Part shown: positions 1-6,914 of the stretch, piece by piece
Layout of the letters: each line of letters begins with the position of its first letter
Numbering within the stretch: the first letter of the stretch is position 1
From: an uncultured Rikenellaceae bacterium
Lineage (GTDB): Bacteria > Bacteroidota > Bacteroidia > Bacteroidales > Rikenellaceae
Assembly (NCBI GenBank): GCA_947038135.1
Contig: CAMQVM010000042.1
Location: 1 to 9,463 of the forward strand
DNA: 9,463 nucleotides
Reading direction: 5' to 3'
Translations under genes and position numbers: made by a program
Notes under the pieces: generated by a model
Told to the model about the DNA's origin: nothing
The model's input: only the letters and a program-made list of their open reading frames with translations
Databases searched by the model: none

Positions 1-171
1 GGTTCACGTGAAGACTCAAGAGGAGACTCACGAGGAGGTTCAAGCAGTTTCTCTAACAGAGATTCACGAGGCGGTTCAAGAGGAGGCTCACGTGAAGATT
101 CAAGAGGTAAATCTTCAAGTAGATCAACATTTCAAGGGAATGTCTCTAGTTTTGGAAAGAAAAAAAGGTAA
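1..171 (+). CDS. C-terminal tail of an RGG/SR-rich protein (probable RNA helicase or RNA-binding protein), 5' partial
   Basis: Frame 1 is open from the window edge to a TAA at 169-171 and encodes 56 residues made almost only of Gly, Ser, Arg, Asp and Glu. It has repeated SRGG, DSRG and GSRED units and ends in the basic stretch SSFGKKKR. Such disordered RGG-type tails bind RNA and are common at the C-terminus of Bacteroidetes DEAD-box helicases (RhlE-like) and RNA-recognition-motif proteins. No catalytic domain is visible, so the assignment to a helicase is an inference. The frame choice is supported by the coherent composition and the basic end: the +2 frame from 8 to 193 is also open but reads as an arbitrary Glu/Val-rich peptide. 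An imperfect DNA repeat (1-23 against 85-107, two mismatches) underlies the peptide repeat. The next gene begins 25 bp downstream on the same strand. Confidence 0.6.
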   Translation, partial: GSREDSRGDSRGGSSSFSNRDSRGGSRGGSREDSRGKSSSRSTFQGNVSSFGKKKR

Positions 172-196
172 AGTTAAATTTTTGAAAATATAAATT

Positions 197-526
197 ATGA
201 GTGAAATATCTTTATGCCCGCTATGTAAGCAAGAAAATACCTATTTCGATGGAACAGTGAATATATGTCCTGACTGTGGTAATGAGTGGAACGAAAAACT
301 GGCAGGTGAAAATGAAGTAATTATTGTAAGAGATAGTAATGGTACCGAGCTGTCAGATGGCGATTCTGTAACTGTTATAAAAGATTTAAAAGTAAAAGGT
401 TCGTCTATGGTCATCAAGCGTGGTACAAAAGTTAAAAGTATTCGCCTTACCGAGAACCATGAAGAGGTTGATTGTAGAATAGAAGGTAGCAGTATAGTAC
501 TCAAAACGTGCTTTCTGAAGAAATAA
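197..526 (+). CDS. yjdM: PhnA/YjdM-family zinc-ribbon protein
   Basis: This 109-residue protein matches the full length of the PhnA/YjdM family (about 110 residues). An N-terminal zinc ribbon has four cysteines, C7 and C10 (CPLC) and C24 and C27 (CPDC), followed by the family's NEW motif. The C-terminal part (residues about 42-109) is a small beta domain with the conserved run DGDSVTVIKDLKVKGSS and then KRGTKVKSIRL, recalling the E. coli protein closely. The family was named from the alkylphosphonate region, but its molecular role is not settled, and nothing here concerns phosphonates. It lies 25 bp behind the RGG-tail gene, so it could share that transcript, and is followed by two hairpins including a strong terminator-like one. 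It is probably unrelated to the polysaccharide genes. Identification is secure at family level; the function is unknown. Confidence 0.92.
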   Translation: MSEISLCPLCKQENTYFDGTVNICPDCGNEWNEKLAGENEVIIVRDSNGTELSDGDSVTVIKDLKVKGSSMVIKRGTKVKSIRLTENHEEVDCRIEGSSIVLKTCFLKK

Positions 527-566
527 TTTAAAGTTTTTCTGTGAATATTTCTGTTTACTCAGCAGG

Positions 567-583
567 AATACTATAATAGTATT
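567..583. repeat. AT-rich perfect hairpin
   Basis: AATACTA (567-573) pairs fully with TAGTATT (577-583) around a 3-base loop. It lies 10 bases before the stronger hairpin at 593-624, so the two stand in tandem behind the PhnA-like gene. With only one G-C pair its stability is low and its role uncertain. It may help protect the 3' end of the upstream mRNA. Confidence 0.35.
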
Positions 584-592
584 ATTCAATTT

Positions 593-624
593 AATTGCGC
601 TAAAGATTTGTCTTTAGCGCAATT
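593..624 (+). terminator. Strong hairpin, probable bidirectional terminator after the PhnA-like gene
   Basis: A perfect 14-bp stem pairs AATTGCGCTAAAGA (593-606) with TCTTTAGCGCAATT (611-624) around the loop TTTG. The 3' arm runs into TTTT (623-626) on the + strand, and the arms give a matching A/T layout on the other strand. It starts 67 bp after the PhnA-like stop. This is the most stable structure seen in the window. It separates the upstream genes from the polysaccharide locus. Confidence 0.75.
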
Positions 625-648
625 TTACTATGGACATTTGTCAGTGTT

Positions 649-656
649 TATATTTG
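649..656 (+). promoter_or_regulatory. Isolated TAnnTTTG element, weak promoter candidate
   Basis: TATATTTG matches the Bacteroidetes -7 consensus TAnnTTTG, but no TTTG-type -33 element lies 19-21 bases upstream. It sits 409 bp before the first polysaccharide gene. If used, it would place the small hairpin at 744-766 in a long leader. It could also be chance in AT-rich DNA. Confidence 0.2.
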
Positions 657-743
657 TCTGCTCTGTGAAATTGTATATGCTACAATTACTTATGTTGAGT
701 GCTTTTCAAGGTTTCGTTGCTTCTTAAGCATAAAGCTTTATAA

Positions 744-766
744 GGGCTAAATGGCATCTACAGCCC
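744..766 (+). other. Small GC-strong hairpin in the upstream region
   Basis: GGGCT (744-748) pairs with AGCCC (762-766), four of five pairs being G-C, around a 13-base loop. G-C-rich pairing stands out in this AT-rich region, but no T tract follows, so it is not a standard terminator. It would be a leader structure only if transcription began upstream, for example at the element at 649-656. Confidence 0.25.
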
Positions 767-888
767 CTCAGTGTACTGTGATTTGATAAATATTGTCATC
801 TTTTTTAGAAAGCAGTTGCAGGTTGCATAGTATATGTAACTGTTATATAGTATCTTATGTATCACTGTGTATTAAAACAATAGATATA

Positions 889-920
889 TTTTTTTTTTAC
901 TTTTTTTTTGCTATCTTTGC
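889..920 (+). promoter_or_regulatory. Probable main promoter of the polysaccharide locus, within T tracts
   Basis: TATCTTTG (912-919) exactly fits the Bacteroidetes -7 consensus TAnnTTTG. Directly upstream lie ten T (889-898), AC, then nine T and a G (901-910), which cover the whole spacer and the expected -33 position (about 888-893). There is no clean TTTG at -33. If used, transcription would start near 925, giving a leader of about 140 bases before the export lipoprotein gene. The homopolymers could bend the DNA or vary in length by slippage. Confidence 0.5.
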
Positions 921-1009
921 ACTTAAATAGTTGTTGTTGTTTATTTCAAATTTTCATGTTAATATATATTATTTATAAATTATTGTAAATATTTTTTATT
1001 AATATGTAG

Positions 1010-1017
1010 TATATTTG
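1010..1017 (+). promoter_or_regulatory. Second TAnnTTTG element close to the first polysaccharide gene
   Basis: TATATTTG fits the -7 consensus and would start a transcript near 1023, leaving a leader of about 40 bases before the ATG at 1065. The nearest TTG upstream (983-985) is 24 bases away, longer than the usual 19-21, so the -33 match is poor. It may be an additional start site or a chance match. Confidence 0.35.
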
Positions 1018-1064
1018 TTATAGGTTTAAATAGCATCAAAATTGTTTACAAAATTAGATATATT

Positions 1065-1877
1065 ATGGACAAATTAATACTTAGTTACTCAAAAACAAAA
1101 ATTTTACTGCTTTCATTATTAGTGGTGGTGTTAAGCTCATGTGCAGCGCCAAAAAAAATGGCTTATCTTCAAGACGCAATGCTTGACATAGAGGTTCCAA
1201 AGGAGCCAGGAGCAAAAATAACTATTCGGCCAGCTGATATGATTTCTATTTCAGTTTCGAGTAAAGATACAGAACTCTCTTTACTGTTTAATTTACCACG
1301 TGTAGAGCAGGTGATCGGTTCTGAGTCTGGGTTGTCGCAACGAGGAGATCTGTTAGGATATACTGTTAATAGCAAAGGGTATATAAACTTCCCTATTTTG
1401 GGTCCGATTTACATTAAAGGCTTGACAAAAGAAGGTGTGCAAGATCTTATCCAAGATGCCTTAGTATCTCAAGATTTATTGAAAGATGCTATTGTAATAG
1501 TAGATTTTCTTAATTTGACTTTTTCAGTAATGGGAGAGGTTGCAAGACCAGGTCAGTATAATATTACCAAGGAGCAAACGACTATTTTCAACGCTCTTAG
1601 CATGGCAGGTGACTTAACAATATTTGGAATACGTGATAAAGTATTCTTGACTCGAGATAATGAAAATACACGAATTACATACAAACTAAATTTAAGTACT
1701 GATTCTATTTATAACTCTCCAGCATTTTATGTACAACAGAATGATATGATTTATGTTGAGCCAAATAAAGTCAAATCTAATCAATCAACAGTTAATGGTA
1801 ATAATGTTCGTTCTACCTCGTTTTGGATGTCTTTAGTATCGTTACTTACAACTGTTAGTGTGTTAATTGTAAAATAG
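1065..1877 (+). CDS. wza: Wza-type polysaccharide export outer-membrane lipoprotein
   Basis: This 270-residue protein would form the outer-membrane channel for capsule or exopolysaccharide export, paired with the Wzc-type protein encoded next. A lysine-containing start and hydrophobic stretch (residues 13-24) lead to the lipobox LSSC, so signal peptidase II should cleave before Cys26 and the cysteine be lipidated. A poly-export (PES) domain follows, with the typical IRPADMISISVSSKD run at 54-68 and GYTVNSKGYINFPILGPI at 98-115. An SLBB domain then spans about 152-235, with VMGEVARPGQYNI and the closing QNDMIYVEP. A C-terminal hydrophobic segment (about 252-268) resembles that seen in Bacteroidetes homologues; it replaces the amphipathic helix of E. 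coli Wza, and the protein is shorter than Wza (about 380). The stop is 6 bp before the next start, so the two are cotranscribed and probably translationally coupled. The symbol is family level. Confidence 0.9.
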   Translation: MDKLILSYSKTKILLLSLLVVVLSSCAAPKKMAYLQDAMLDIEVPKEPGAKITIRPADMISISVSSKDTELSLLFNLPRVEQVIGSESGLSQRGDLLGYTVNSKGYINFPILGPIYIKGLTKEGVQDLIQDALVSQDLLKDAIVIVDFLNLTFSVMGEVARPGQYNITKEQTTIFNALSMAGDLTIFGIRDKVFLTRDNENTRITYKLNLSTDSIYNSPAFYVQQNDMIYVEPNKVKSNQSTVNGNNVRSTSFWMSLVSLLTTVSVLIVK

Positions 1878-1883
1878 TATAAT

Positions 1884-4256
1884 ATGAATAGTAATCAAAA
1901 TAGTTACGAGACAATAGGTGATTTGTGGAGGATATTAAAGAGTAATACAAAAGCTTTTGGTGTGTCATTGATAGTAGCACTTGTGTTAGCATTTGCTTAC
2001 ATCGTAGTTGCACCTCCAGTATTTAAGCGAAAAGCATCTATATTAATTGAAGATAATAGCTCTAATGCAAATATGTCAACTCAATCCATGCCAAGCTTTG
2101 GCGGTGTGGGGGTATTTGGAGATAATTCCAATATCAAAAATGAGATGAATGTTATTCAAACTCCCAAAATTATACGTGAGGTTGTAGAGGTACTTAATTT
2201 AGACTGTGAGTATTACCATAAAGAGAAGTTTTACAGATGGAGTAGTTTGTATAATAACTCACCAATAGAGGTTGAGGTCGATAGTTTATCAAGTCTTTCT
2301 AGCATCAATTTCAAAATAGAGGTTTTGTCTGACGATTTTGTCAAAGTAACAGACCTTGAACTTGACGAGGTTGATTATGATATATCATCAGAGGGAAAAT
2401 TTACTGATACAATAAGATTTGATGTTGGTTATGTAATAGTTAAAAAGAGTGCTCTTTATACAGATGAGTCAATAGGTGAGCTATTCTCCTTTTCAAAGAC
2501 GCCAATTGAAGATGCAGCAAAAGAAATCTCTTTAGAGTTACGGGTGTCATTACGTAGCGATGACGCATCTGTTGTAGATATTGTTATTGATGATGAAGTA
2601 CCTGCAAGAGCTGATGATATACTAAATACAATAATCTCTGTCTACAATGAAAATTGGATTGAGAATAAAAATTTAATCACGCTAAGCACCTTAAAATTCA
2701 TTGATGCCCGTTTAGTTGTGATAGAGCAAGAGTTAGGTATTGTAGATAATGATATATCTACTTTCAAAAGTAAGCACCTGATGCATGATATAAATTCTGT
2801 CGCCACCTCGTACCTAGCACAATCAACAGAAAATATCACAAAACAGTTAGATTTGAATAATCAACTGTCAATGGCTAAGTATATTAAGCAGTATTTAGAA
2901 GATGCAACTACTATTAATCAACTTCTTCCTGTAAATACAGGTATTGAAAATAGTGGAATTGAGAAGCAAATAGCTATGTATAATGAGTTGTTACTTCAGA
3001 AAAATAATTTATTGTCTAATAGTAGCACGACAAACCCTCTTATTGCTAATATGATAGCGAATCTAACTGCAATGAAAGATGTTATCAACCGTTCAGCAAA
3101 TGATTTAATCCAAACTCTAACTATACAAATAGATAACGCAATAGAAGAAGAGAAGCGTAATAAGCGTAATATAGCATCTAGTCCATCACAAGAGAGATAT
3201 TTACTATCTGTAGGTCGTCAGCAAAAGGTTAAAGAGGAGTTGTATCTGTATCTACTTCAGCAGCGAGAAGACAAACAGCTATCAAAAACTTTCACAGCAT
3301 ACAATACTGTTATTTTAGCAGCAGCTGATGGACCAATTTTTCCGGAAGAGCCCAAAAAACACATAGTTTTATTGTTAGCACTTGCTTTAGGCGTGATTCT
3401 GCCTATGCTTTTTTTAATAGTACAAGAAAATTTTCAGACGTCTGTGAGGTCAAAAAGCGATTTAAGTGCTTTAACTATTCCTTTTATAGGCTCTCTTCCA
3501 TTAATTGCTACAAATAAGAAAAGAAGGAGTATTTTAAAGGATAATAATAAGAATAAAAATGTTCCCAAACCATATATTGTTATACAAGATAAAAACAGAA
3601 ATGAGATAAATGAGGCTTTTCGTGTTATTCGTACAAATTTAGATTTGATGCAGTCAACAGAATCTCCAAATAAAGCCATGATGCTTATATCATTTAATCC
3701 AGGTAGTGGTAAAAGTTTTATTTCAGCTAATCTTGCAATAACAATGGCACTTAAGGGTTCTAAAGTTATAGCTGTTGATGTGGATATGCGTAAAGCTGCT
3801 CTTAGTGAATATGTCGGGTCGCCTAGAGTTGGGCTGTCTAGTTATTTAACTGGAAAAGTAGAGCATATTGAAGATGTTATATTGAGAGGTAGACTGCATG
3901 AAAATTTGGACTTCTTACCTGTGGGGGCACTGCCTCCTAACCCATCTGAGCTTCTTCTTACTGACAAATTTAAAAATTTAATTGAGACTCTTAAGCAGAG
4001 GTATGATTACATATTTTTAGACTGTACTCCAGTTGATATAGTGCCAGATGCAGCAATTGTCGGTAAACTTTGTGACATGACAATATTTGTTATCAGAGCA
4101 GAACTTATGGATAAGAGAATGTTGCCTGATTTGGAAGCTATGTATCTTAATAAAAAGTATAAAAACATATCTATTCTTCTTAATGGAGTTAACCATAAGA
4201 AAAACTCGTACTATGGATATGGTACGTATGGAGATTTTGATGCTAAATTAGAGTAG
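1884..4256 (+). CDS. wzc: Wzc-type polysaccharide co-polymerase with tyrosine autokinase domain
   Basis: This 790-residue inner-membrane protein combines a chain-length (Wzz) domain with a bacterial tyrosine (BY) kinase and should contact the Wza-type channel across the periplasm. Transmembrane helix 1 is at about 24-43. A long, partly helical periplasmic region follows, with the GNVR-like segment around 433-470 (SPSQERYLLSVGRQQ), and transmembrane helix 2 is at about 494-515. The cytoplasmic kinase has the EX2RX2R oligomerisation motif (E577, R580, R583), Walker A NPGSGKS (605-611, K610), Walker A' VIAVDVDMR (628-636) and Walker B YIFLDCT (709-715, D713). The C-terminus carries a tyrosine cluster (Y776, Y777, Y779, Y782), the expected autophosphorylation sites. 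All key kinase residues are present, so it looks active. Its likely antagonist is the PHP phosphatase at 8465. The next gene begins 57 bp downstream. Confidence 0.95.
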   Translation: MNSNQNSYETIGDLWRILKSNTKAFGVSLIVALVLAFAYIVVAPPVFKRKASILIEDNSSNANMSTQSMPSFGGVGVFGDNSNIKNEMNVIQTPKIIREVVEVLNLDCEYYHKEKFYRWSSLYNNSPIEVEVDSLSSLSSINFKIEVLSDDFVKVTDLELDEVDYDISSEGKFTDTIRFDVGYVIVKKSALYTDESIGELFSFSKTPIEDAAKEISLELRVSLRSDDASVVDIVIDDEVPARADDILNTIISVYNENWIENKNLITLSTLKFIDARLVVIEQELGIVDNDISTFKSKHLMHDINSVATSYLAQSTENITKQLDLNNQLSMAKYIKQYLEDATTINQLLPVNTGIENSGIEKQIAMYNELLLQKNNLLSNSSTTNPLIANMIANLTAMKDVINRSANDLIQTLTIQIDNAIEEEKRNKRNIASSPSQERYLLSVGRQQKVKEELYLYLLQQREDKQLSKTFTAYNTVILAAADGPIFPEEPKKHIVLLLALALGVILPMLFLIVQENFQTSVRSKSDLSALTIPFIGSLPLIATNKKRRSILKDNNKNKNVPKPYIVIQDKNRNEINEAFRVIRTNLDLMQSTESPNKAMMLISFNPGSGKSFISANLAITMALKGSKVIAVDVDMRKAALSEYVGSPRVGLSSYLTGKVEHIEDVILRGRLHENLDFLPVGALPPNPSELLLTDKFKNLIETLKQRYDYIFLDCTPVDIVPDAAIVGKLCDMTIFVIRAELMDKRMLPDLEAMYLNKKYKNISILLNGVNHKKNSYYGYGTYGDFDAKLE

Positions 4257-4268
4257 CTTTTTTACAAA

Positions 4269-4292
4269 AATTAACTTATTTATGGGTTAATT
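4269..4292 (+). other. Weak AT-rich hairpin between wzc and rfbA
   Basis: AATTAAC (4269-4275) pairs with GTTAATT (4286-4292) around a 10-base loop, with only TTT following. One G-C pair makes it too weak for a convincing terminator. It lies in the 57-bp gap, so a minor attenuation or mRNA-processing role is possible but not shown. Confidence 0.2.
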
Positions 4293-4313
4293 TCCACAAT
4301 TAATGTTTGAATT

Positions 4314-5144
4314 ATGAAAGGAATTGTATTAGCAGGAGGGTCGGGCACACGCCTATATCCTATAACAAAAGGAGTAAGTAAGCAATTATTGCCTGTATAT
4401 GATAAGCCAATGATATATTACCCAATATCGGTCTTGATGTTGGCTGATATAAAGGAAATTATGATAATTTCTACCCCTCAAGACCTTCCATGCTTTAAGC
4501 GGTTGTTGGGAGATGGGTCAGATTATGGAGTTCGTTTTGAATATGCAGAACAACCCTCTCCAGATGGTTTAGCCCAGGCGTTTATTATAGGAGAGAAATT
4601 CATAGGTGATGACTCTGTATGTTTAGTCCTTGGAGATAATATCTTCTATGGAAGTGGATTCTCGCAGATGTTAGCACAGTCTGTAATCAACGCAAATAAA
4701 GAGAGTATGGCGACAATATTTGGTTACTGGGTGTCAGACCCAGAGCGATACGGAGTAGCTGATTTTTCTGCTGATGGAACCTGTTTATCTATAGAAGAGA
4801 AACCACAAGATCCAAAATCAAATTATGCAGTTGTAGGTCTATACTTTTACCCAAATAAAGTTGTAGATGTAGCCAAAAATATAATGCCTTCAGAGAGAGG
4901 TGAGTTAGAAATCACAACAGTTAACCAAAAATTTCTTGAGAGTAAAGAGCTTAAAGTGCAGTTGTTAGGTCGTGGATTTGCATGGCTTGATACAGGTACG
5001 CATGACTCTTTGTCTGAGGCTTCAACTTTTGTAGAGGTAATTGAAAAACGTCAAGGTTTGAAAGTTGCCTGCCTTGAAGCTATTGCTTACAGCAAACAGT
5101 GGATTGACAGAGCCAAAATGATAGAATTAGCAATATCTTCTTAA
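4314..5144 (+). CDS. rfbA: Glucose-1-phosphate thymidylyltransferase (RmlA/RfbA), short C-terminus
   Basis: The enzyme joins dTTP and glucose-1-phosphate to give dTDP-glucose, the first step toward dTDP-6-deoxysugars including dTDP-L-rhamnose. The nucleotidyltransferase signature GGSGTRL lies at 8-14, SKQLLPVYDKPMIYYP at 22-37, the metal-binding LGDN at 107-110 (D108), EEKP at 161-164 and WLDTGTHDSL at 224-233 (D226). All catalytic elements are in place. The protein has 276 residues where bacterial RmlA usually has about 290-295: it stops after KMIELAISS, without the usual PLxKNxYGxYL tail, and no continuation is found in any frame after the stop. Where Pseudomonas RmlA has CPEEIAYR near the effector site, this protein has CLEAIAYS (253-260), so a Glu and an Arg are lost. 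Feedback control by dTDP-rhamnose may be altered (inference). rfbC follows after 14 bp. Confidence 0.95.
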   Translation: MKGIVLAGGSGTRLYPITKGVSKQLLPVYDKPMIYYPISVLMLADIKEIMIISTPQDLPCFKRLLGDGSDYGVRFEYAEQPSPDGLAQAFIIGEKFIGDDSVCLVLGDNIFYGSGFSQMLAQSVINANKESMATIFGYWVSDPERYGVADFSADGTCLSIEEKPQDPKSNYAVVGLYFYPNKVVDVAKNIMPSERGELEITTVNQKFLESKELKVQLLGRGFAWLDTGTHDSLSEASTFVEVIEKRQGLKVACLEAIAYSKQWIDRAKMIELAISS

Positions 5145-5158
5145 AGCAGTAGAACGGA

Positions 5159-5731
5159 ATGAAAATTATTAATACAGCCATAGATGGTGTAGTGATCATA
5201 GAGCCTACAATGTTTAAAGATGATCGAGGCTATTTCTATGAATCTTTTTCACAAATATCATTTGAAGAGAGAGTTTGCAGTACAACCTTCGTGCAAGATA
5301 ACCAGTCTCAATCATCTTACGGGGTGCTTCGGGGGCTTCATTTTCAAAAGCCACCCTACTCGCAAAGCAAACTTGTAAGGGTTGTGGAGGGGTCAGTGCT
5401 AGATGTTGCAGTGGATATTCGTAAGGGATCTGCAACGTATGGTGAGTATGTTGCTGTTGAGTTGACGGGTGAAAATCATCGTCAGCTTTTTGTGCCTAGA
5501 GGCTTTGCACATGGTTTTGTTGTTTTGTCTGATAAAGCAGTGTTTCAATATAAGTGCGATAACTTTTACAATAAAGAGAGTGAGGGGTCTATTATATGGA
5601 ATGATAAAGATATAAATATAGATTGGCAGGTAGATGCTGATAAGTTGATACTGTCTGATAAAGACAAAATTAATCAATCATTCAGTGAGTTTGAATCTCC
5701 ATTTAATATTAAAGATAATCAATATGAATAA
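5159..5731 (+). CDS. rfbC: dTDP-4-dehydrorhamnose 3,5-epimerase (RmlC/RfbC)
   Basis: This 190-residue cupin enzyme converts dTDP-4-keto-6-deoxyglucose to dTDP-4-keto-L-rhamnose. The core GVLRGLHFQKPP (55-66) includes the expected catalytic base His61. KLVRVVEGSVLDVAVDIRKG (71-90), FVPRGFAHGFVVLSD (111-125) and YKCDNFYNKESEG (131-143) follow, with tyrosines Y131 and Y137 as acid candidates, and LSDKD (165-169) holds the usual conserved aspartates. Length is normal for the family (about 180-190). It begins 14 bp after rfbA, and its last 8 bp overlap the start of rfbB (ATG at 5724). In many Bacteroidetes and other rhamnose clusters rfbD stands beside rfbC, but here rfbB follows directly. Family assignment is secure. 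Confidence 0.96.
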   Translation: MKIINTAIDGVVIIEPTMFKDDRGYFYESFSQISFEERVCSTTFVQDNQSQSSYGVLRGLHFQKPPYSQSKLVRVVEGSVLDVAVDIRKGSATYGEYVAVELTGENHRQLFVPRGFAHGFVVLSDKAVFQYKCDNFYNKESEGSIIWNDKDINIDWQVDADKLILSDKDKINQSFSEFESPFNIKDNQYE

Positions 5732-6788
5732 CAGTAGAAATATATTAATAACTGGAGGTGCAGGGTTTATAGGCTCTCATGTAGTGCGCCTTTTTGTGCA
5801 AAAATATCCTAATTACAACATCATTAATCTTGATAAACTCACGTATGCAGGAAATTTAGCTAATCTTATAGACATAGAGAATGAATCAAATTATACTTTT
5901 GTAAAGGCCGATATATGTGACTATATCGAGATGACTAAACTCTTTACGAAGTATAAAATCGATGGTGTTATTCATTTAGCTGCTGAAAGTCACGTTGACA
6001 GGAGTATTAAAGACCCATTTACTTTTGCACAAACAAATGTGATGGGAACGCTATCTTTGCTTCAAGCAGCAAAACTTGCATGGGCTGGAGATTTTGCTGA
6101 AAAACTTTTTTATCATGTCTCAACCGATGAGGTGTATGGTTCTTTAGGATTTGATGACACTTTTTTCACTGAGGATACTAGCTATGATCCACACAGTCCA
6201 TATTCTGCTTCTAAAGCGTCGTCAGATCATTTTGTGCGCTCTTTTCAAGATACGTATGGTATGCCAACAATTATTACCAATTGTAGTAATAATTATGGAC
6301 CATATCAGTTTCCTGAGAAACTTATACCACTATTCATAAATAACATACGTAATCGTAAGCCATTACCTGTCTATGGTAAAGGTGAGAATGTGCGTGATTG
6401 GCTCTATGTCGTTGACCATGCACGTGCTATCGATTTAGTATTTCATAAAGGAAAAGTGTCAGATACTTACAATATAGGTGGGTTTAATGAGTGGCAAAAT
6501 ATTGATTTAATTAAAGTTATTATTAAAACAGTAGATAGGCTTTTAGGAAATAAAGAGGGGCACTCGTTAGATTTAATCACCTATGTTACCGATCGTGCAG
6601 GGCATGATTTGCGTTATGCTATTGATTCTAATAAATTGAAAAATGAGTTAGGCTGGGAGCCAAGTTTACAGTTTGAAGAGGGTATAGAGAAAACAGTTCG
6701 TTGGTACTTAGATAATCAACAGTGGATGGATAATATCACTTCTGGCGAGTATGAAGCTTATTACTCATATATGTATGTGTCTAAGTAA
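5724..6788 (+). CDS. rfbB: dTDP-glucose 4,6-dehydratase (RmlB/RfbB)
   Basis: This extended short-chain dehydrogenase removes water from dTDP-glucose to give dTDP-4-keto-6-deoxyglucose, using bound NAD+. With the start at 5724 the protein has 354 residues and begins MNNSRNILITGGAGFIGSH, placing the NAD motif GGAGFIGSH at 11-19. Active-site T134, D135 and E136 (STDEVYG, 133-139) then fall at the same numbers as in E. coli RmlB, and the catalytic YxxxK is Y160/K164. The run YGPYQFPEKLIP and the GENVRDWLYVVDHARAI segment are typical of the family. An in-frame ATG at 5685 would add 13 residues before the Rossmann strand, read from inside rfbC, and is less likely. The start overlaps the rfbC stop by 8 bp, indicating translational coupling. 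A 351-bp gap follows. Confidence 0.96.
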   Translation: MNNSRNILITGGAGFIGSHVVRLFVQKYPNYNIINLDKLTYAGNLANLIDIENESNYTFVKADICDYIEMTKLFTKYKIDGVIHLAAESHVDRSIKDPFTFAQTNVMGTLSLLQAAKLAWAGDFAEKLFYHVSTDEVYGSLGFDDTFFTEDTSYDPHSPYSASKASSDHFVRSFQDTYGMPTIITNCSNNYGPYQFPEKLIPLFINNIRNRKPLPVYGKGENVRDWLYVVDHARAIDLVFHKGKVSDTYNIGGFNEWQNIDLIKVIIKTVDRLLGNKEGHSLDLITYVTDRAGHDLRYAIDSNKLKNELGWEPSLQFEEGIEKTVRWYLDNQQWMDNITSGEYEAYYSYMYVSK

Positions 6789-6860
6789 CGTAAAAAGATC
6801 CTAAGTATTATGTAGCAAATTATGTGTTTTATCGTCTATTTAAGTGCTGTTAATTGCGAG

Positions 6861-6884
6861 AAACCTCTTTTGATACAAGGGTTT
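6861..6884 (+). terminator. Possible weak terminator after rfbB
   Basis: AAACC, a bulged T and CTT (6861-6869) pair with AAGGGTTT (6877-6884) around a 7-base loop, giving 8 pairs. The 3' arm continues as TTTTATC, so the T run is short. It lies 72 bp after the rfbB stop. Read-through is likely if it acts at all. Confidence 0.35.
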
Positions 6885-6914
6885 TATCATACAGTTTTAA
6901 GTTAGTTCAGCTCA

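Larger units (their letters stand above)
527..1064. other. 538-bp non-coding region between the PhnA-like gene and the polysaccharide locus
   Basis: No convincing open frame was found on either strand. The left part holds two tandem hairpins (567-583 and 593-624). The middle holds a TAnnTTTG element at 649-656 and a small GC-strong hairpin (GGGCT 744-748 with AGCCC 762-766). The right part is very AT-rich and has T tracts at 889-898 and 901-909, a -7 element at 912-919 and another at 1010-1017. It is best read as a transcription end followed by the regulatory region of the locus. No UpxY-type antiterminator gene, common at the head of Bacteroides capsule loci, is present here. Confidence 0.6.

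Noticed and set aside
8..193. Open +2 frame with a 61-codon ORF beginning MKTQEETHEEVQ
   Set aside because: It is the shifted reading of the RGG/SR repeat. Frame 1 gives a coherent Gly/Ser/Arg tail with a basic end, typical of RNA-binding proteins, while this frame only mirrors the repeat as Glu/Val-rich text.
748..1037. Near-identical 11-mers TAAATGGCATC (748-758) and TAAATAGCATC (1027-1037)
   Set aside because: Only two copies with one mismatch in AT-rich DNA and without regular spacing. Chance is the simplest explanation.
5399..5677. Antisense open frame of 92 codons opposite rfbC
   Set aside because: It overlaps a complete, well-conserved epimerase gene and has arbitrary composition with no recognisable domain. 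Other antisense or shifted frames within the large genes (for example 241-504, 3434-3679, 5214-5435, 6151-6339, 7124-7366 and 7918-8100) were set aside for the same reason.
5685..5723. Upstream ATG that would extend RfbB by 13 residues
   Set aside because: It lies inside rfbC in another frame. The ATG at 5724 places the NAD motif and the TDE active-site triad at normal positions, so the shorter form is preferred.
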